Shown piece after piece: positions 8,771 through 17,787 of a stretch of DNA of 42,082 bases. The DNA is from Bacillota bacterium (lineage in GTDB: Bacteria > Bacillota > DTU030 > DUMP01). The notes beneath the pieces are model-generated. The model saw only the letters and a list, made by a program, of their open reading frames with translations, searched no databases and was not told the origin of the DNA. The stretch covers positions 1 through 42,082 of the forward strand of contig JASKLG010000006.1 in NCBI GenBank assembly GCA_030153805.1, written 5' to 3'. Position numbers and translations under genes: made by a program. Positions within the stretch are counted from its first letter, which is position 1. Every line of letters begins with the position of its first letter.

Positions 8771-9352
8771 TCACTTAGATTCTAAATGCCGTGCCTTATT
8801 GAAGTATGTAAGTCCCCTGGCGGCAACACTAATAATATGAATCACGGGCACGGACAGTATACACCTCGCGTCAATTTCAAGCCCGGCCCGCGTAAACTCC
8901 GGCTCAATCTTAAAGCGTATCTCCGCCTCTCGGCAGACGGTTTTAGCTAGAGTCTGCACGATGCCGAGACTGCTCCAGAAAAGCCCAACTGTAAAACCCG
9001 TGCAGCTGGCGTCTCCAGTACCAACCTTAAGTCGGCCGCTGGCTCGAAAAGTAGCCGACTTTAAAAGCCTACTCCCCTGGCGTAACAATAACGGCCAATC
9101 ATTCGCCGACAGGGCAGGAATTTTGTCTTTATCCCGTGCCGGTTCCCGTCGCTTAATGAGCTTCCCAACCGGCCGCCAGCAGTATAAAGGTACCCGAAGC
9201 TCCCTTTCGCCCAAGCGCCAGCTGAGGCCAAAGCGTAGATCTAACACTTCCTCAGGCAGGGTACGGCAAACAATTTCCGCCCAGAGTTGGGACAAGAAAA
9301 AGAAAAAAAGGAGGGGGGCAAGAAGAAGAAGATATCCGTACATCACCGCCAC
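8771..9352 (-). CDS. DUF2953 domain protein
   Basis: N-terminal TM segment, basic middle and C-terminal region; located next to ytfJ and scpAB as in many Firmicutes. Confidence 0.75.
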   Translation of the reverse strand: MAVMYGYLLLLAPLLFFFFLSQLWAEIVCRTLPEEVLDLRFGLSWRLGERELRVPLYCWRPVGKLIKRREPARDKDKIPALSANDWPLLLRQGSRLLKSATFRASGRLKVGTGDASCTGFTVGLFWSSLGIVQTLAKTVCREAEIRFKIEPEFTRAGLEIDARCILSVPVIHIISVAARGLTYFNKARHLESK

Positions 9353-9414
9353 TCACCCCCACCCTTTTCCAACTATTTTTCTCCTGTTACCCGCTAATCA
9401 TACAAATAGCCCGG

Positions 9415-9954
9415 CTACGCCGGGCCAGTATCATGTGTGGCTCTTACCACCGGTAGTGGCGGAAGGTCATTTAGACTCGAAAGGCCGAGGCTACGGAGAA
9501 AAGCAGGTGTGGTGCCGTAAAGGACCGGCCGGCCTGGGGCGTCTTTGCGTCCGACCTCAGCAATGAGGCCGCGTTCTTCTAAAGTGAAAAGCACCTGGTC
9601 CACCCTAACTCCACGCACTGCCTCAATCTCCTGCCGGGTTATCGGCTGCCGGTAGGCAATAATGGCCAAAGTCTCCAGCGCCGCCTGGGAGAGGCGTACT
9701 CTCTCCACCGGTTGCAGCAAACGGCGGACGTAAGGGGCAAACTCCGGCCGTGTAAAAAGCTGCACCCCACCTGCTACCTCTCGCAGGACCAATCCGCGTT
9801 TTGGGTCCGCCAGGGTGTGTCTAAATTCTTCCAAACCCATCTCGATATCTTCCAAAGAGAGGCCGGTCGCATTAGCAAGCTCCTTAGTCGTCAGCGGGCG
9901 CCCGGCGGCAAAAAGAAGCGCTTCTAAGAGGGCCGTCAATGACTCGCTGTGCAC
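9415..9954 (-). CDS. scpB: Segregation and condensation protein B
   Basis: ALLEALLFAAGRPLTTKELANATG...LSQAALETLAIIAYRQPITRQEIEAVRGVRVD. GTG start near 9954, overlapping the scpA 3' end. Confidence 0.95.
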   Translation of the reverse strand: MHSESLTALLEALLFAAGRPLTTKELANATGLSLEDIEMGLEEFRHTLADPKRGLVLREVAGGVQLFTRPEFAPYVRRLLQPVERVRLSQAALETLAIIAYRQPITRQEIEAVRGVRVDQVLFTLEERGLIAEVGRKDAPGRPVLYGTTPAFLRSLGLSSLNDLPPLPVVRATHDTGPA

Positions 9955-10679
9955 GTACCATCCTCCCGTCGGGCGATAATTATCTCCCCGAAGCGCACCG
10001 TTTGCCATACCAGCACTTTTCTCCGGTGCCATAGCTCGAGCACCGCTAGGAAGGCCGGAACTAACCTGGTCGTCCGTGCACGCCGGCCAACATATTGCCG
10101 AAATTCCAACGTCGGAACCTGACGTAGCCGCCGCGTGAGCCGTTTGATCTCTTCCTGCACGGTTGGTGTATCCGGAATGATGGTGACAGGCGGCGGAGGT
10201 TGGAAAAGGGGCGCCACCTTCGCCCAAGCAGTCGCCAAGGCTGCCGGATCGATAGTGACGTAGGGCCGGACGGCCTTCTTCACGCCCACCTCAGCCAAAG
10301 ATAGGCCAGGAGCTGGAAAGTAATCGGCTTCTTTCTCCATAAGCCCGGCCAATCTCGCTGCTGCGTCCCGGAAGATCTTGTATTCGCGTAAGTGATCCAC
10401 CAACTGCTCAGGGCTTTCTTCCTCACCTTCTTCGTTCGCTGGTTGAGGCGAAGGTAGAAGCACCCTGGCTTTGAGCACCAGAAGCCGTGCCGCCATAACT
10501 AAAAAGTCACCTACTGCATCTAGGTCGGCCTGCCCGGCCGCTGCTTCCACATACGCAAGATATTGATCTACCACCTGGGCCAAGGAGACGGCACAAATGT
10601 CTAGTTTAGCTTCATCTATCAAGTGGCAGAGGAGATCAAAGGGGCCGTTGAAGTTCTCCAGTCTAATTTCGTAGCCCAC
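9936..10679 (-). CDS. scpA: Segregation and condensation protein A
   Basis: YEIRLENFNGPFDLLCHLIDEAKLDICAVSLAQVVDQYLAYV. Confidence 0.96.
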   Translation of the reverse strand: MGYEIRLENFNGPFDLLCHLIDEAKLDICAVSLAQVVDQYLAYVEAAAGQADLDAVGDFLVMAARLLVLKARVLLPSPQPANEEGEEESPEQLVDHLREYKIFRDAAARLAGLMEKEADYFPAPGLSLAEVGVKKAVRPYVTIDPAALATAWAKVAPLFQPPPPVTIIPDTPTVQEEIKRLTRRLRQVPTLEFRQYVGRRARTTRLVPAFLAVLELWHRRKVLVWQTVRFGEIIIARREDGTCTASH

Positions 10680-10688
10680 AAGACGTCC

Positions 10689-11678
10689 CTACAAATCGCG
10701 CAGGTTCATGGCTCGGCGTGCCTCTGCCAAGGTCTCCGTAGCTACTCTGCGGGCACGCTGTGCTCCTTCCCGGAGGATGTCCAGCACCTCGTCCGGGTGA
10801 GCCTCAAACTGCCTGCGCCGTTCGTGAATGGGAGCCATACGCTCCACGATAAGATCGGCCAAGCGCTTTTTGCAGGCTACGCAACCGATGCCGGCCTTAC
10901 GGCACTCCTCCGCCACCGCTTCATGAGTAGCTGCACTAAAGGCCTTATAAAACTGGTATGGTACACAAACCTCGGGGTGCCCGGGGTCGGTTTTTCTGAT
11001 GCGCTGCGGGTCGGTTACCATTTGAGCGACTTTTGCCCGGATCTCCTCCGGAGAATCAGACATACAGATTTCGTTCCCGTAGCTCTTGCTCATTTTGCGG
11101 CCGTCGATACCAGGCAAGAGAGGAAACCTGGTCAGTTTGGCCTGAGGTTCAGGGAATACGTTCGCGTTGAATAAGTAGTTGAACCGCCTCGCTATTTCTC
11201 GCGCTATCTCTAAGTGCGGCAGTTGATCTTCACCTACAGGAACGGTATCGGCCTTATACACTAGGATGTCGGCAGCCATCAACACCGGGTAGCCTAAGAA
11301 ACCATACGTGGCGATGTTGCGGCCTTCGAGCTGTCTGAGTTGTTCCTTATAGGTGGGTACGCGTTCTAACCAAGATAGAGGCGTGATCATCGAAAGCAGA
11401 AGGTGCAGCTCGCCGTGCTCTTTTACGTTCGACTGCACAAAGATGGTGCTTTGCTTGGGATCGATCCCGGCACTCAGCCAATCTATGGTAATGTTTAGAA
11501 TGTTATCCTGCAGTTCGCTTGTATCCTCATATCCCGTAGTCAAGGCATGCCAATCCACGATAGTGAAATAGCAATCGTAGTCTTTCTGCAGTTCGACCAT
11601 ATTGACTACTGAACCAAGATAGTTCCCGAGATGCAGCCTGCCCGTAGGGCGCATACCGTTCAGAACTCGACCTTTCAC
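10689..11678 (-). CDS. trpS: Tryptophanyl-tRNA synthetase
   Basis: NGMRPTGRLHLGNYLGSVVN (HIGH-like) and GRKMSKSYGNEI (KMSKS). Confidence 0.98.
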   Translation of the reverse strand: MKGRVLNGMRPTGRLHLGNYLGSVVNMVELQKDYDCYFTIVDWHALTTGYEDTSELQDNILNITIDWLSAGIDPKQSTIFVQSNVKEHGELHLLLSMITPLSWLERVPTYKEQLRQLEGRNIATYGFLGYPVLMAADILVYKADTVPVGEDQLPHLEIAREIARRFNYLFNANVFPEPQAKLTRFPLLPGIDGRKMSKSYGNEICMSDSPEEIRAKVAQMVTDPQRIRKTDPGHPEVCVPYQFYKAFSAATHEAVAEECRKAGIGCVACKKRLADLIVERMAPIHERRRQFEAHPDEVLDILREGAQRARRVATETLAEARRAMNLRDL

Positions 11679-11717
11679 CTATGACCCACCATCCTTAGAA
11701 ATAGTGTTGCTGCCACC

Positions 11718-12362
11718 TCAGAAGTGGAGGAGGACTCGGTAAAGGACTCCAAAAACAATAAAGTCGGTTAAGCGGTAAAGAACCTGGTACAACCAAGAGG
11801 CAAGGGGCAGAAGAAGGATACCGCTCAGCCCCAGGTAAAGGAGCACGATCAAAATAACCGGACCGTACGGCTCATAGCGGCTTAGTTCGTAAGCCGTCCG
11901 CCGCGGCAGGAGTTCAGCCAAAACCTTGGAGCCGTCGAGGGGCGGAATAGGGAGCAAGTTGAAAACGGCCAGGAAAATATTGTACCACATGGCCAGTTCT
12001 ACAATGCTGGCCAAGACGTCGTTGAATAACACTACCTGCAATTTAAGAAGGAGAAGCAAAACAAAGGCCGTAAGGATATTTGCACCTGCCCCAGCCAGAG
12101 AAACGAGGATAATGCCGGTACGTCGCGGTCGCAGGTAGTTTGGGTTAATTGGTACCGGTTTAGCCCAGCCGAAGCGGACCAGCCACAGCATGAGGAGCCC
12201 CAACGGGTCAAGGTGAGCTAAGGGGTTGAGGGTAAGGCGCCCGTAAGATCGCGGCGTTGGATCTCCCAAAGCATCAGCCACTTTGGCGTGAGCATACTCG
12301 TGCACCGTTAACGCCAGAAGCAGGGCCGGTATACGGAAAATCATATCACGGGCTAACCACAT
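11718..12362 (-). CDS. Site-2 protease family (M50) membrane metalloprotease
   Basis: LLALTVHEYAHAKVADALGD (HExxH) and NLLPIPPLDGSKVL. Confidence 0.93.
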   Translation of the reverse strand: MWLARDMIFRIPALLLALTVHEYAHAKVADALGDPTPRSYGRLTLNPLAHLDPLGLLMLWLVRFGWAKPVPINPNYLRPRRTGIILVSLAGAGANILTAFVLLLLLKLQVVLFNDVLASIVELAMWYNIFLAVFNLLPIPPLDGSKVLAELLPRRTAYELSRYEPYGPVILIVLLYLGLSGILLLPLASWLYQVLYRLTDFIVFGVLYRVLLHF

Positions 12363-12469
12363 GTTTACCTTCCTTCCTTACACTAGGGACCGCTCCGGCG
12401 ATAACGTTTTTTCTCTGGGCAGGGCAGCCCCGGTGCGCCGCTTAACAAATTATAGCACAAGAAAAAGGT

Positions 12470-12512
12470 GAAAAAAAGCCGGAGCGAGGCCCCCTCCCCG
12501 CTCCGATTTTTC
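12470..12512 (-). terminator. Intrinsic terminator downstream of lysA (bidirectional-looking)
   Basis: Minus strand CGGAGCGGggagggggcctCGCTCCGGCTTTTTTT; also a T-run on the plus side. Confidence 0.8.
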
Positions 12513-12521
12513 GTTTTTTCT

Positions 12522-13862
12522 TCACCGTACCGCCCGCAGTGATTCCTCTCTTGACCAGGCAGAAGGAATTAAGTCGTTACGAATCAGATCGTCGTAGCTT
12601 TCACGTCGCACAACTAGGTGCGCCTCTCCATCTCGAACGAAGACCACCGCCGGCCGCGGCAGGCGGTTGTAGTTGCTGGCCATAGAGTACTGGTAGGCTC
12701 CGGCCGTAAGTATGGCCACCAGGTCCCCTGGTTCCAGTCGGGGCAGTTTGACGTCGGCAAGCAAGATATCCCCAGACTCGCAACATTTCCCGGCGATGGT
12801 TACCACCTCGGCCGGGAGTTGGTTGGCCTTATTGGCCACCAGCGCGGTGTAACGCGAACCATAAAGAGCCGGACGTGGGTTATCGGCCATACCGCCGTCT
12901 ACGGCTACGTAGGTGCGTACGCCGGGAATCTCCTTGCGCGCTCCTACCCGGTACACGGCCGTTCCCGCCTCTCCTACAATGGACCTACCGGGTTCGAAGA
13001 TCACCTTCGGCAAAGGAAAGCGCATCTCCCGGCAGCATTCCTTGACGGCTGCAGCGATGGTACCTACCGAGGTAGCTATGCCTACTGGGGTATCGCCCTC
13101 ACTGTAGTAGACGCCAAGTCCCCCACCGAGGTCGAGCTCCTCCAGAGTGGCCCCGGTAAGTCGTCTGATCTCATCCAAGAAAGATACCATTACCTGGACA
13201 GCCTTCACATATCCTTCGAGAGCAAAGATCTGCGAGCCAATATGGCAATGAAGCCCCTTCAGCTCTAAGTGGCTTTGACTCAGCGCCTTCTTAACCGCCG
13301 CCAGCGCCTGTCCGTTTTCCAGGGTGAAACCGAACTTGGAATCCAGTTGCCCTGTCTGGATGTAGGCATGGGTGTGAGCTTCAATGCCGGGGGATATCCG
13401 AAGGAAGATACCTACCCGCTGGCGTAACCGAGCGGCTACTTCATTGAGGAGGTCGAGTTCATAAAAATTATCAACAATTATCCGCCCCACTTTGGCTTTA
13501 ACGGCGGCCTCCAATTCATCCCGGCTTTTATTATTGCCGTTAAAGTAAATGCGCCCGGCAGGAAAACCTGCCGCCTGGGCGGTATACAATTCGCCGCCGG
13601 AGACAACGTCGAGGCTGAGGTCCTCTTCTTGTGCCAAACGGCACATGGCCATAGTGCAAAAGGCTTTACATGCGTACGCTACGTCGGCCCGGGGAAGGTT
13701 GGCTTCCGCCGCCTCACGCCAGCTGCGGCAGTTTTCGCGGATTAATTCCTCGTCCATGATGTAAAGCGGCGTACCGAACCTCTCGGCCAGCTCGGGTACG
13801 CTAAGGCCTCCGATTTCAAGAAAACCCTTTCCGTTAATGCGGGCCGTACCTGCAAGCCTCAT
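12522..13862 (-). CDS. lysA: Diaminopimelate decarboxylase
   Basis: PLYIMDEELIRENCRSW, YACKAFCTMAMC, HCHIGSQI, EPGRSIVGEAG, GKCCESGDIL. Start ATG 13862 behind gaggaggtaag. Confidence 0.97.
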   Translation of the reverse strand: MRLAGTARINGKGFLEIGGLSVPELAERFGTPLYIMDEELIRENCRSWREAAEANLPRADVAYACKAFCTMAMCRLAQEEDLSLDVVSGGELYTAQAAGFPAGRIYFNGNNKSRDELEAAVKAKVGRIIVDNFYELDLLNEVAARLRQRVGIFLRISPGIEAHTHAYIQTGQLDSKFGFTLENGQALAAVKKALSQSHLELKGLHCHIGSQIFALEGYVKAVQVMVSFLDEIRRLTGATLEELDLGGGLGVYYSEGDTPVGIATSVGTIAAAVKECCREMRFPLPKVIFEPGRSIVGEAGTAVYRVGARKEIPGVRTYVAVDGGMADNPRPALYGSRYTALVANKANQLPAEVVTIAGKCCESGDILLADVKLPRLEPGDLVAILTAGAYQYSMASNYNRLPRPAVVFVRDGEAHLVVRRESYDDLIRNDLIPSAWSREESLRAVR

Positions 13863-13929
13863 ACCCAACTTACCTCCTCGCACATTTTCCCGCACGGGGT
13901 ACAAGCTCTAGGCGAAAAGGTAAGTTTTA

Positions 13930-14160
13930 GCGAAGTGGGATACTCTCATCCCTGGCTACCCCCTTTCCGTGAGATAGCGCTCCACCGGCAGCCACGCTAA
14001 GCCACCGGTGACAGTCCTGAACCTGTTCGATTCAGGCCCAGCGGGGAGACTGGAGCTTTCTCCTCGCTTCGGCGGTGGCCCCTTTCAACCGCCCTCTTCG
14101 CTGCCCTGCTCAAGCGGTTTACTCTTGGTCACCGCACCTCTACCTCACCTCTAGCCGAGA
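13930..14160 (-). promoter_or_regulatory. Lysine riboswitch (L box) upstream of lysA
   Basis: Minus strand GAGGTAGAGGTGCGG...CCAAGAGTA...GGCGGTTGAAAGGGGCCACCGCCGAAGCGAGG...CAGGACTGTCACCGG...CCGGTGGAGCGCTATCTCA...GATGAGAGTATCCC matches L-box core motifs in order. Confidence 0.94.
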
Positions 14161-14239
14161 TGAGGAGCTAAAGTTTGCGCTTATCATAACACGGCCCGTC
14201 CCCGCTGTCAACAAGCTACGCGCCGATGTAACAACCTTT

Positions 14240-15214
14240 TTATTTTCCCGCTGCTTCGAGAACGAAACTGCTCCAGCGCCCGCAACGGTCCCCCCAGCGT
14301 GCCAGCAACTTCCCCTCACCCAATATCTCGACCACTTCACATTGGTTGCCGCACCCTCCGCATGATCGGCTGGAGACGTCGAAGCGCCATCGGCTTACAT
14401 CGAATCCCCGGAAACGGGTTGAATGCCTTCCGGCCACGGCCCGTTTGGCCAAAAGAGCTGCACCCAGTGCACCCATCACCGCGTGATATCGGGGAACGAT
14501 CACGGGGAATCCCAGGGCCTTTTCGAAAGCCCGGCGCATTCCTACGTTGGCTGCGACACCTCCCTGAAAAAGAATAGGCGCTTGAATATCCTTACCTTTG
14601 GCCACATTATTCAGGTAGTTGCGTACCAGGGCCTCGCAAAGACCGGCAACAATATCCTCCACCGGATAACCAAGTTGCTGTTTGTGAATCATATCCGATT
14701 CGGCAAAGACGGCACACCGTCCGGCAATGCGGACCGGATTCTGAGCCCTTTCGGCCAGGCTACCGAACTCTTCAATGGGGACGCCGAGTCGCGCTGCCTG
14801 CCGGTCTAAGAAAGAGCCCGTCCCGGCGGCGCACACGGTGTTCATGGCAAAGTCTACTACTACTCCCTGGCGGAGAATGATGATTTTTGAATCCTGTCCT
14901 CCAATCTCCAGCACGGTTTGAACCTTTGGAAGCTCGTTCAGGGCAGCCACAGCGTGGGCGGTGATCTCGTTTTTCACCGCATCTGCTCCTACCATAGTAG
15001 CTGCAAGCTGGCGGCCACTCCCCGTAGTGCCGGCACCCGCAATACTCATCCCGGCTGGAATTTGCTTTTCCATCTGGGCCAGGCCCTCCTGCACCGCGCG
15101 GATGGGATTGCCCTGGGTTCTAAGGTAAAGACCGGTAACTACCTCGCCATTTTCATTTAGAAGTACCAAGTTCGTGCTGACAGAACCCACATCGAGGCCA
15201 AGATAAGCCCGCAT
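14240..15214 (-). CDS. BadF/BadG/BcrA/BcrD-type ATPase, acyl-CoA dehydratase activase
   Basis: YLGLDVGSVSTNLVLLNENGEV, AGTTGSGRQLAATMVGAD, GGQDSKIIIL, NTVCAAGTGSFLDRQAARL, CAVFAESDMIHK; C-terminal CGGCGNQC extension. Start ATG 15214 behind ggaggaaag. Confidence 0.93.
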   Translation of the reverse strand: MRAYLGLDVGSVSTNLVLLNENGEVVTGLYLRTQGNPIRAVQEGLAQMEKQIPAGMSIAGAGTTGSGRQLAATMVGADAVKNEITAHAVAALNELPKVQTVLEIGGQDSKIIILRQGVVVDFAMNTVCAAGTGSFLDRQAARLGVPIEEFGSLAERAQNPVRIAGRCAVFAESDMIHKQQLGYPVEDIVAGLCEALVRNYLNNVAKGKDIQAPILFQGGVAANVGMRRAFEKALGFPVIVPRYHAVMGALGAALLAKRAVAGRHSTRFRGFDVSRWRFDVSSRSCGGCGNQCEVVEILGEGKLLARWGDRCGRWSSFVLEAAGK

Positions 15215-15281
15215 CTGTCTTTCCTCCATAAGATCAAATTTGCTTCGGTCTCTTTCGCCGCTACGCTCCGGCGACGACGCC

Positions 15282-16412
15282 CTACGGCAGCAGTTCTTTT
15301 GCCCTCTGGGAACGTTTTTTTTGCCTGCGCCTCTCGCGCAGGAGATCGCAAAAGGCTTCGAGCCGGGTGCGCATTCCGACCTCGCTTGCATGCTCATCTA
15401 GCATGAAGGTGATTACGGGAATACCCATATCTCGGCTTACCTTGGGTAGGATACTTTCAGCCACAATCTCCGGCATGCAAGTTAGTGGTGCCAGCTGAAT
15501 TACGCCGTCAAACCCAGACCGTGCGTAGCGGATAGTAAAGCTAATACTCTCAAGACCGTGACCGCCTACGAAATGCCCGAGGTAAGGCGCCGCAAGACGA
15601 TATTCTTCGCGGTCGTTTCTAAGATGCAGGGAATGCAAGACCAGGTTGGTCTTCACCCAATCGCTCAGGTAAATGGAACGCTCCACCTCTACACCCATTT
15701 CCCCCAGCACCCGTTCAACCTCCAGGTTTACCGCCGGCTCCAGCAGGGTATATATCTCACCTACTATCCCAACCCGGAGCACGTCGTCGTCCTCTCTTAG
15801 GGGAATGGCCGCAAGATGCGCCCTCCCAAGGTGCGCTGCCTCTTCAGTCTCCGAGAGGGTCTCTGCCTGATCTAACCAGTCAACAATCTGGCGCCAAGCG
15901 CGGCTGGCGTCCCCCGGAGTAACCTCCCTCGCCCGCACCCGGTGAAGTTCTCGCTCCAGTTCATCAAGGGCGGTGAGCTTGCGCCAGGCAAGTCTCCCGG
16001 CCCGCCAGATTTCCTTAAGACTTGCCCTGCCGGTAATCGCCCGAAGATTATGCCAAAGTTCGCGCCAGTGGCCTTGCGGCGGTTCCAGCACCACCATTTT
16101 GAGGTCAACACCCAAATCCCGTAGGATCTCTTGCTCTACCTGGGCGTAATAGCCAAAGCGGCATGGACCTATCCCGCCGGCCATTATTACTGTGTCGGCC
16201 CCCAACCGGGCGGCCTGAAGAAAATTGCCGACATTCACCTTAAGGGGCAGACAGGCGAATTCCGGAGCGTATCGGGTACCAAAAGCCATGGTTTCCTGGC
16301 TGATGGGTGGAGGAACGACAGTCTCCACCCCCAACCTCGAAAAAAAAGAGCGCAGGGGCACGTGAAGGTGTCCCATATGAGGAAAGGTGATCTTCACGAA
16401 GCATTCCTCCAC
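15282..16412 (-). CDS. 2-hydroxyacyl-CoA dehydratase / activase-related protein
   Basis: KITFPHMGHLHVPLRSFF...EFACLPLKVNVGNFLQAARLGADTVIMAGGIGPCRFGYYAQVEQEIL. Real start may be slightly internal. Confidence 0.85.
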   Translation of the reverse strand: MEECFVKITFPHMGHLHVPLRSFFSRLGVETVVPPPISQETMAFGTRYAPEFACLPLKVNVGNFLQAARLGADTVIMAGGIGPCRFGYYAQVEQEILRDLGVDLKMVVLEPPQGHWRELWHNLRAITGRASLKEIWRAGRLAWRKLTALDELERELHRVRAREVTPGDASRAWRQIVDWLDQAETLSETEEAAHLGRAHLAAIPLREDDDVLRVGIVGEIYTLLEPAVNLEVERVLGEMGVEVERSIYLSDWVKTNLVLHSLHLRNDREEYRLAAPYLGHFVGGHGLESISFTIRYARSGFDGVIQLAPLTCMPEIVAESILPKVSRDMGIPVITFMLDEHASEVGMRTRLEAFCDLLRERRRQKKRSQRAKELLP

Positions 16413-17371
16413 TCGACCATGTCCAGGAAAGCCTCCAGTCGCGTCACCATTCCGCCTTCTCCGGTATGCTCATCTAAAGTGAGGAGAAGAAAAGGCAGTT
16501 GCCCCGCCCGACGGGCCTTCCGTTCCAAAAGTTCGCCTACTAAGGAGTCCGGGCCGCAACCGAAGGACACTACGTGAATAATCCCGGCCACTCCCCCGCT
16601 CCGCAAGTAATAACTCCCGGCTCCCAAAACAAGCCGGCCCAGGCTCCAGAAAAGCGCCTTGGGAAGCCGAGCAGCTTCCTCGGCGATAAGCCGGCTAGAG
16701 AGCATTTCCGCCGTAGTTACCCTATAACCTCTGGCACGCAGGCGCCTCAGGAGGCCCAGGCTGATAAAATCATCAAATAGGTTGTAGGGGTGGCCCAGCA
16801 GCAGAAGGGCCTTTTGGGTGCCGAGGTTTTGATCTTGCCCACCTTCTTTGTCTTCTTTTCCTTCTGATAATATGTCAAGGGGTGTCTTCCCTTCGCCGAG
16901 TTTTGCCGTGTAGCGTGCCTGTTCGGCAGCAGCAGCGTTGCAAGCTCGTTTCGCTTGACCGGCGCTGAAGCCGAGCACCCTGGCCGTACGGGTAAGGGCC
17001 TCTTCCCACGCTCGCGGACCACAACGCGCGTTTAGCGTGGGACTTAGAAGTGGCGGCAGTTTTCTCCCAGCATGGCGCAGCATGTCCGGCAAACCCATAA
17101 GCTTAGGGCAAATGTACGTGCCCGTTTCGGCGCTCACCAGGCGGGGTACGAAAAGAAACTCCACCTGCGGGGCCAAGTAGAAGGCGTGCCCGTAGAAGAC
17201 TTTCACCGGCAGGCAGGCTTCAGCTACCGCCGCGGAAACCCCTTGGTCGAGTATTTCTTTGCTTGTCGGCGGAGACGACACAACCTCCAGCCCCAAGTAC
17301 CGCCAAAAGGTCGACCACAAAGGATGGTAGTGATAGTAAAGCAGAGCGCGTGGGATACCAATTCGCACCAA
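16394..17371 (-). CDS. DUF2229 acyl-CoA dehydratase activase-related protein
   Basis: VRIGIPRALLYYHYHPLWSTFWRYLGLEVVSSPPTSKEILDQGVSAAVAEACLPVKVFYGHA; VSFGCGPDSLVGE. Confidence 0.87.
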   Translation of the reverse strand: MVRIGIPRALLYYHYHPLWSTFWRYLGLEVVSSPPTSKEILDQGVSAAVAEACLPVKVFYGHAFYLAPQVEFLFVPRLVSAETGTYICPKLMGLPDMLRHAGRKLPPLLSPTLNARCGPRAWEEALTRTARVLGFSAGQAKRACNAAAAEQARYTAKLGEGKTPLDILSEGKEDKEGGQDQNLGTQKALLLLGHPYNLFDDFISLGLLRRLRARGYRVTTAEMLSSRLIAEEAARLPKALFWSLGRLVLGAGSYYLRSGGVAGIIHVVSFGCGPDSLVGELLERKARRAGQLPFLLLTLDEHTGEGGMVTRLEAFLDMVEWRNAS

Positions 17372-17419
17372 CCTTCACCCTCTCTGTACATGCGGGCTGA
17401 CTCTCAAGCGATATTCTCT

Positions 17420-17770
17420 CTACTCCTTGGGGTTAAAAAGAAGCGCCATAACGAAGCCGAAAAAAACTGCCGCCGCTATCCCCATACTGGTGTTCTTGAA
17501 CACCCCGCTTAAGATACCAACTGCACCTTTAGCATCGATTTCTTCAAAGATGCCGCTGACGATGGAGTGGCCGAATCCGGTGAGCGGGATGGTAGCTCCG
17601 GCACCGCCGATTTGTACCAGCTTTTCGTAAATACCCAAACCACTGAGGACGGCCCCCAAGGAAACAAAAAGTACCAGCACATGGGCCGGCGTGAGAGGAG
17701 TGAGGTCCATCAACAGTTGGCCCACGGCGCAGATAGACCCGCCAACTAAGAACGCCAGTAAATATTCCAC
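17420..17770 (-). CDS. spoVAE: Stage V sporulation protein AE
   Basis: EYLLAFLVGGSICAVGQLLMDLTPLTPAHVLVLFVSLGAVLSGLGIYEKL...GFGHSIVSG. Confidence 0.94.
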   Translation of the reverse strand: MEYLLAFLVGGSICAVGQLLMDLTPLTPAHVLVLFVSLGAVLSGLGIYEKLVQIGGAGATIPLTGFGHSIVSGIFEEIDAKGAVGILSGVFKNTSMGIAAAVFFGFVMALLFNPKE

Positions 17771-17787
17771 CTCTTAGCCTCCTCTTT

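Noticed and set aside
9955-10227. N-terminal extension of the scpB ORF
   Set aside because: Overlaps the scpA coding region; the ScpB family sequence begins about 9954 at a GTG.
12618-13268. Plus-strand ORF of 216 aa
   Set aside because: Antisense to lysA, which is unambiguous.
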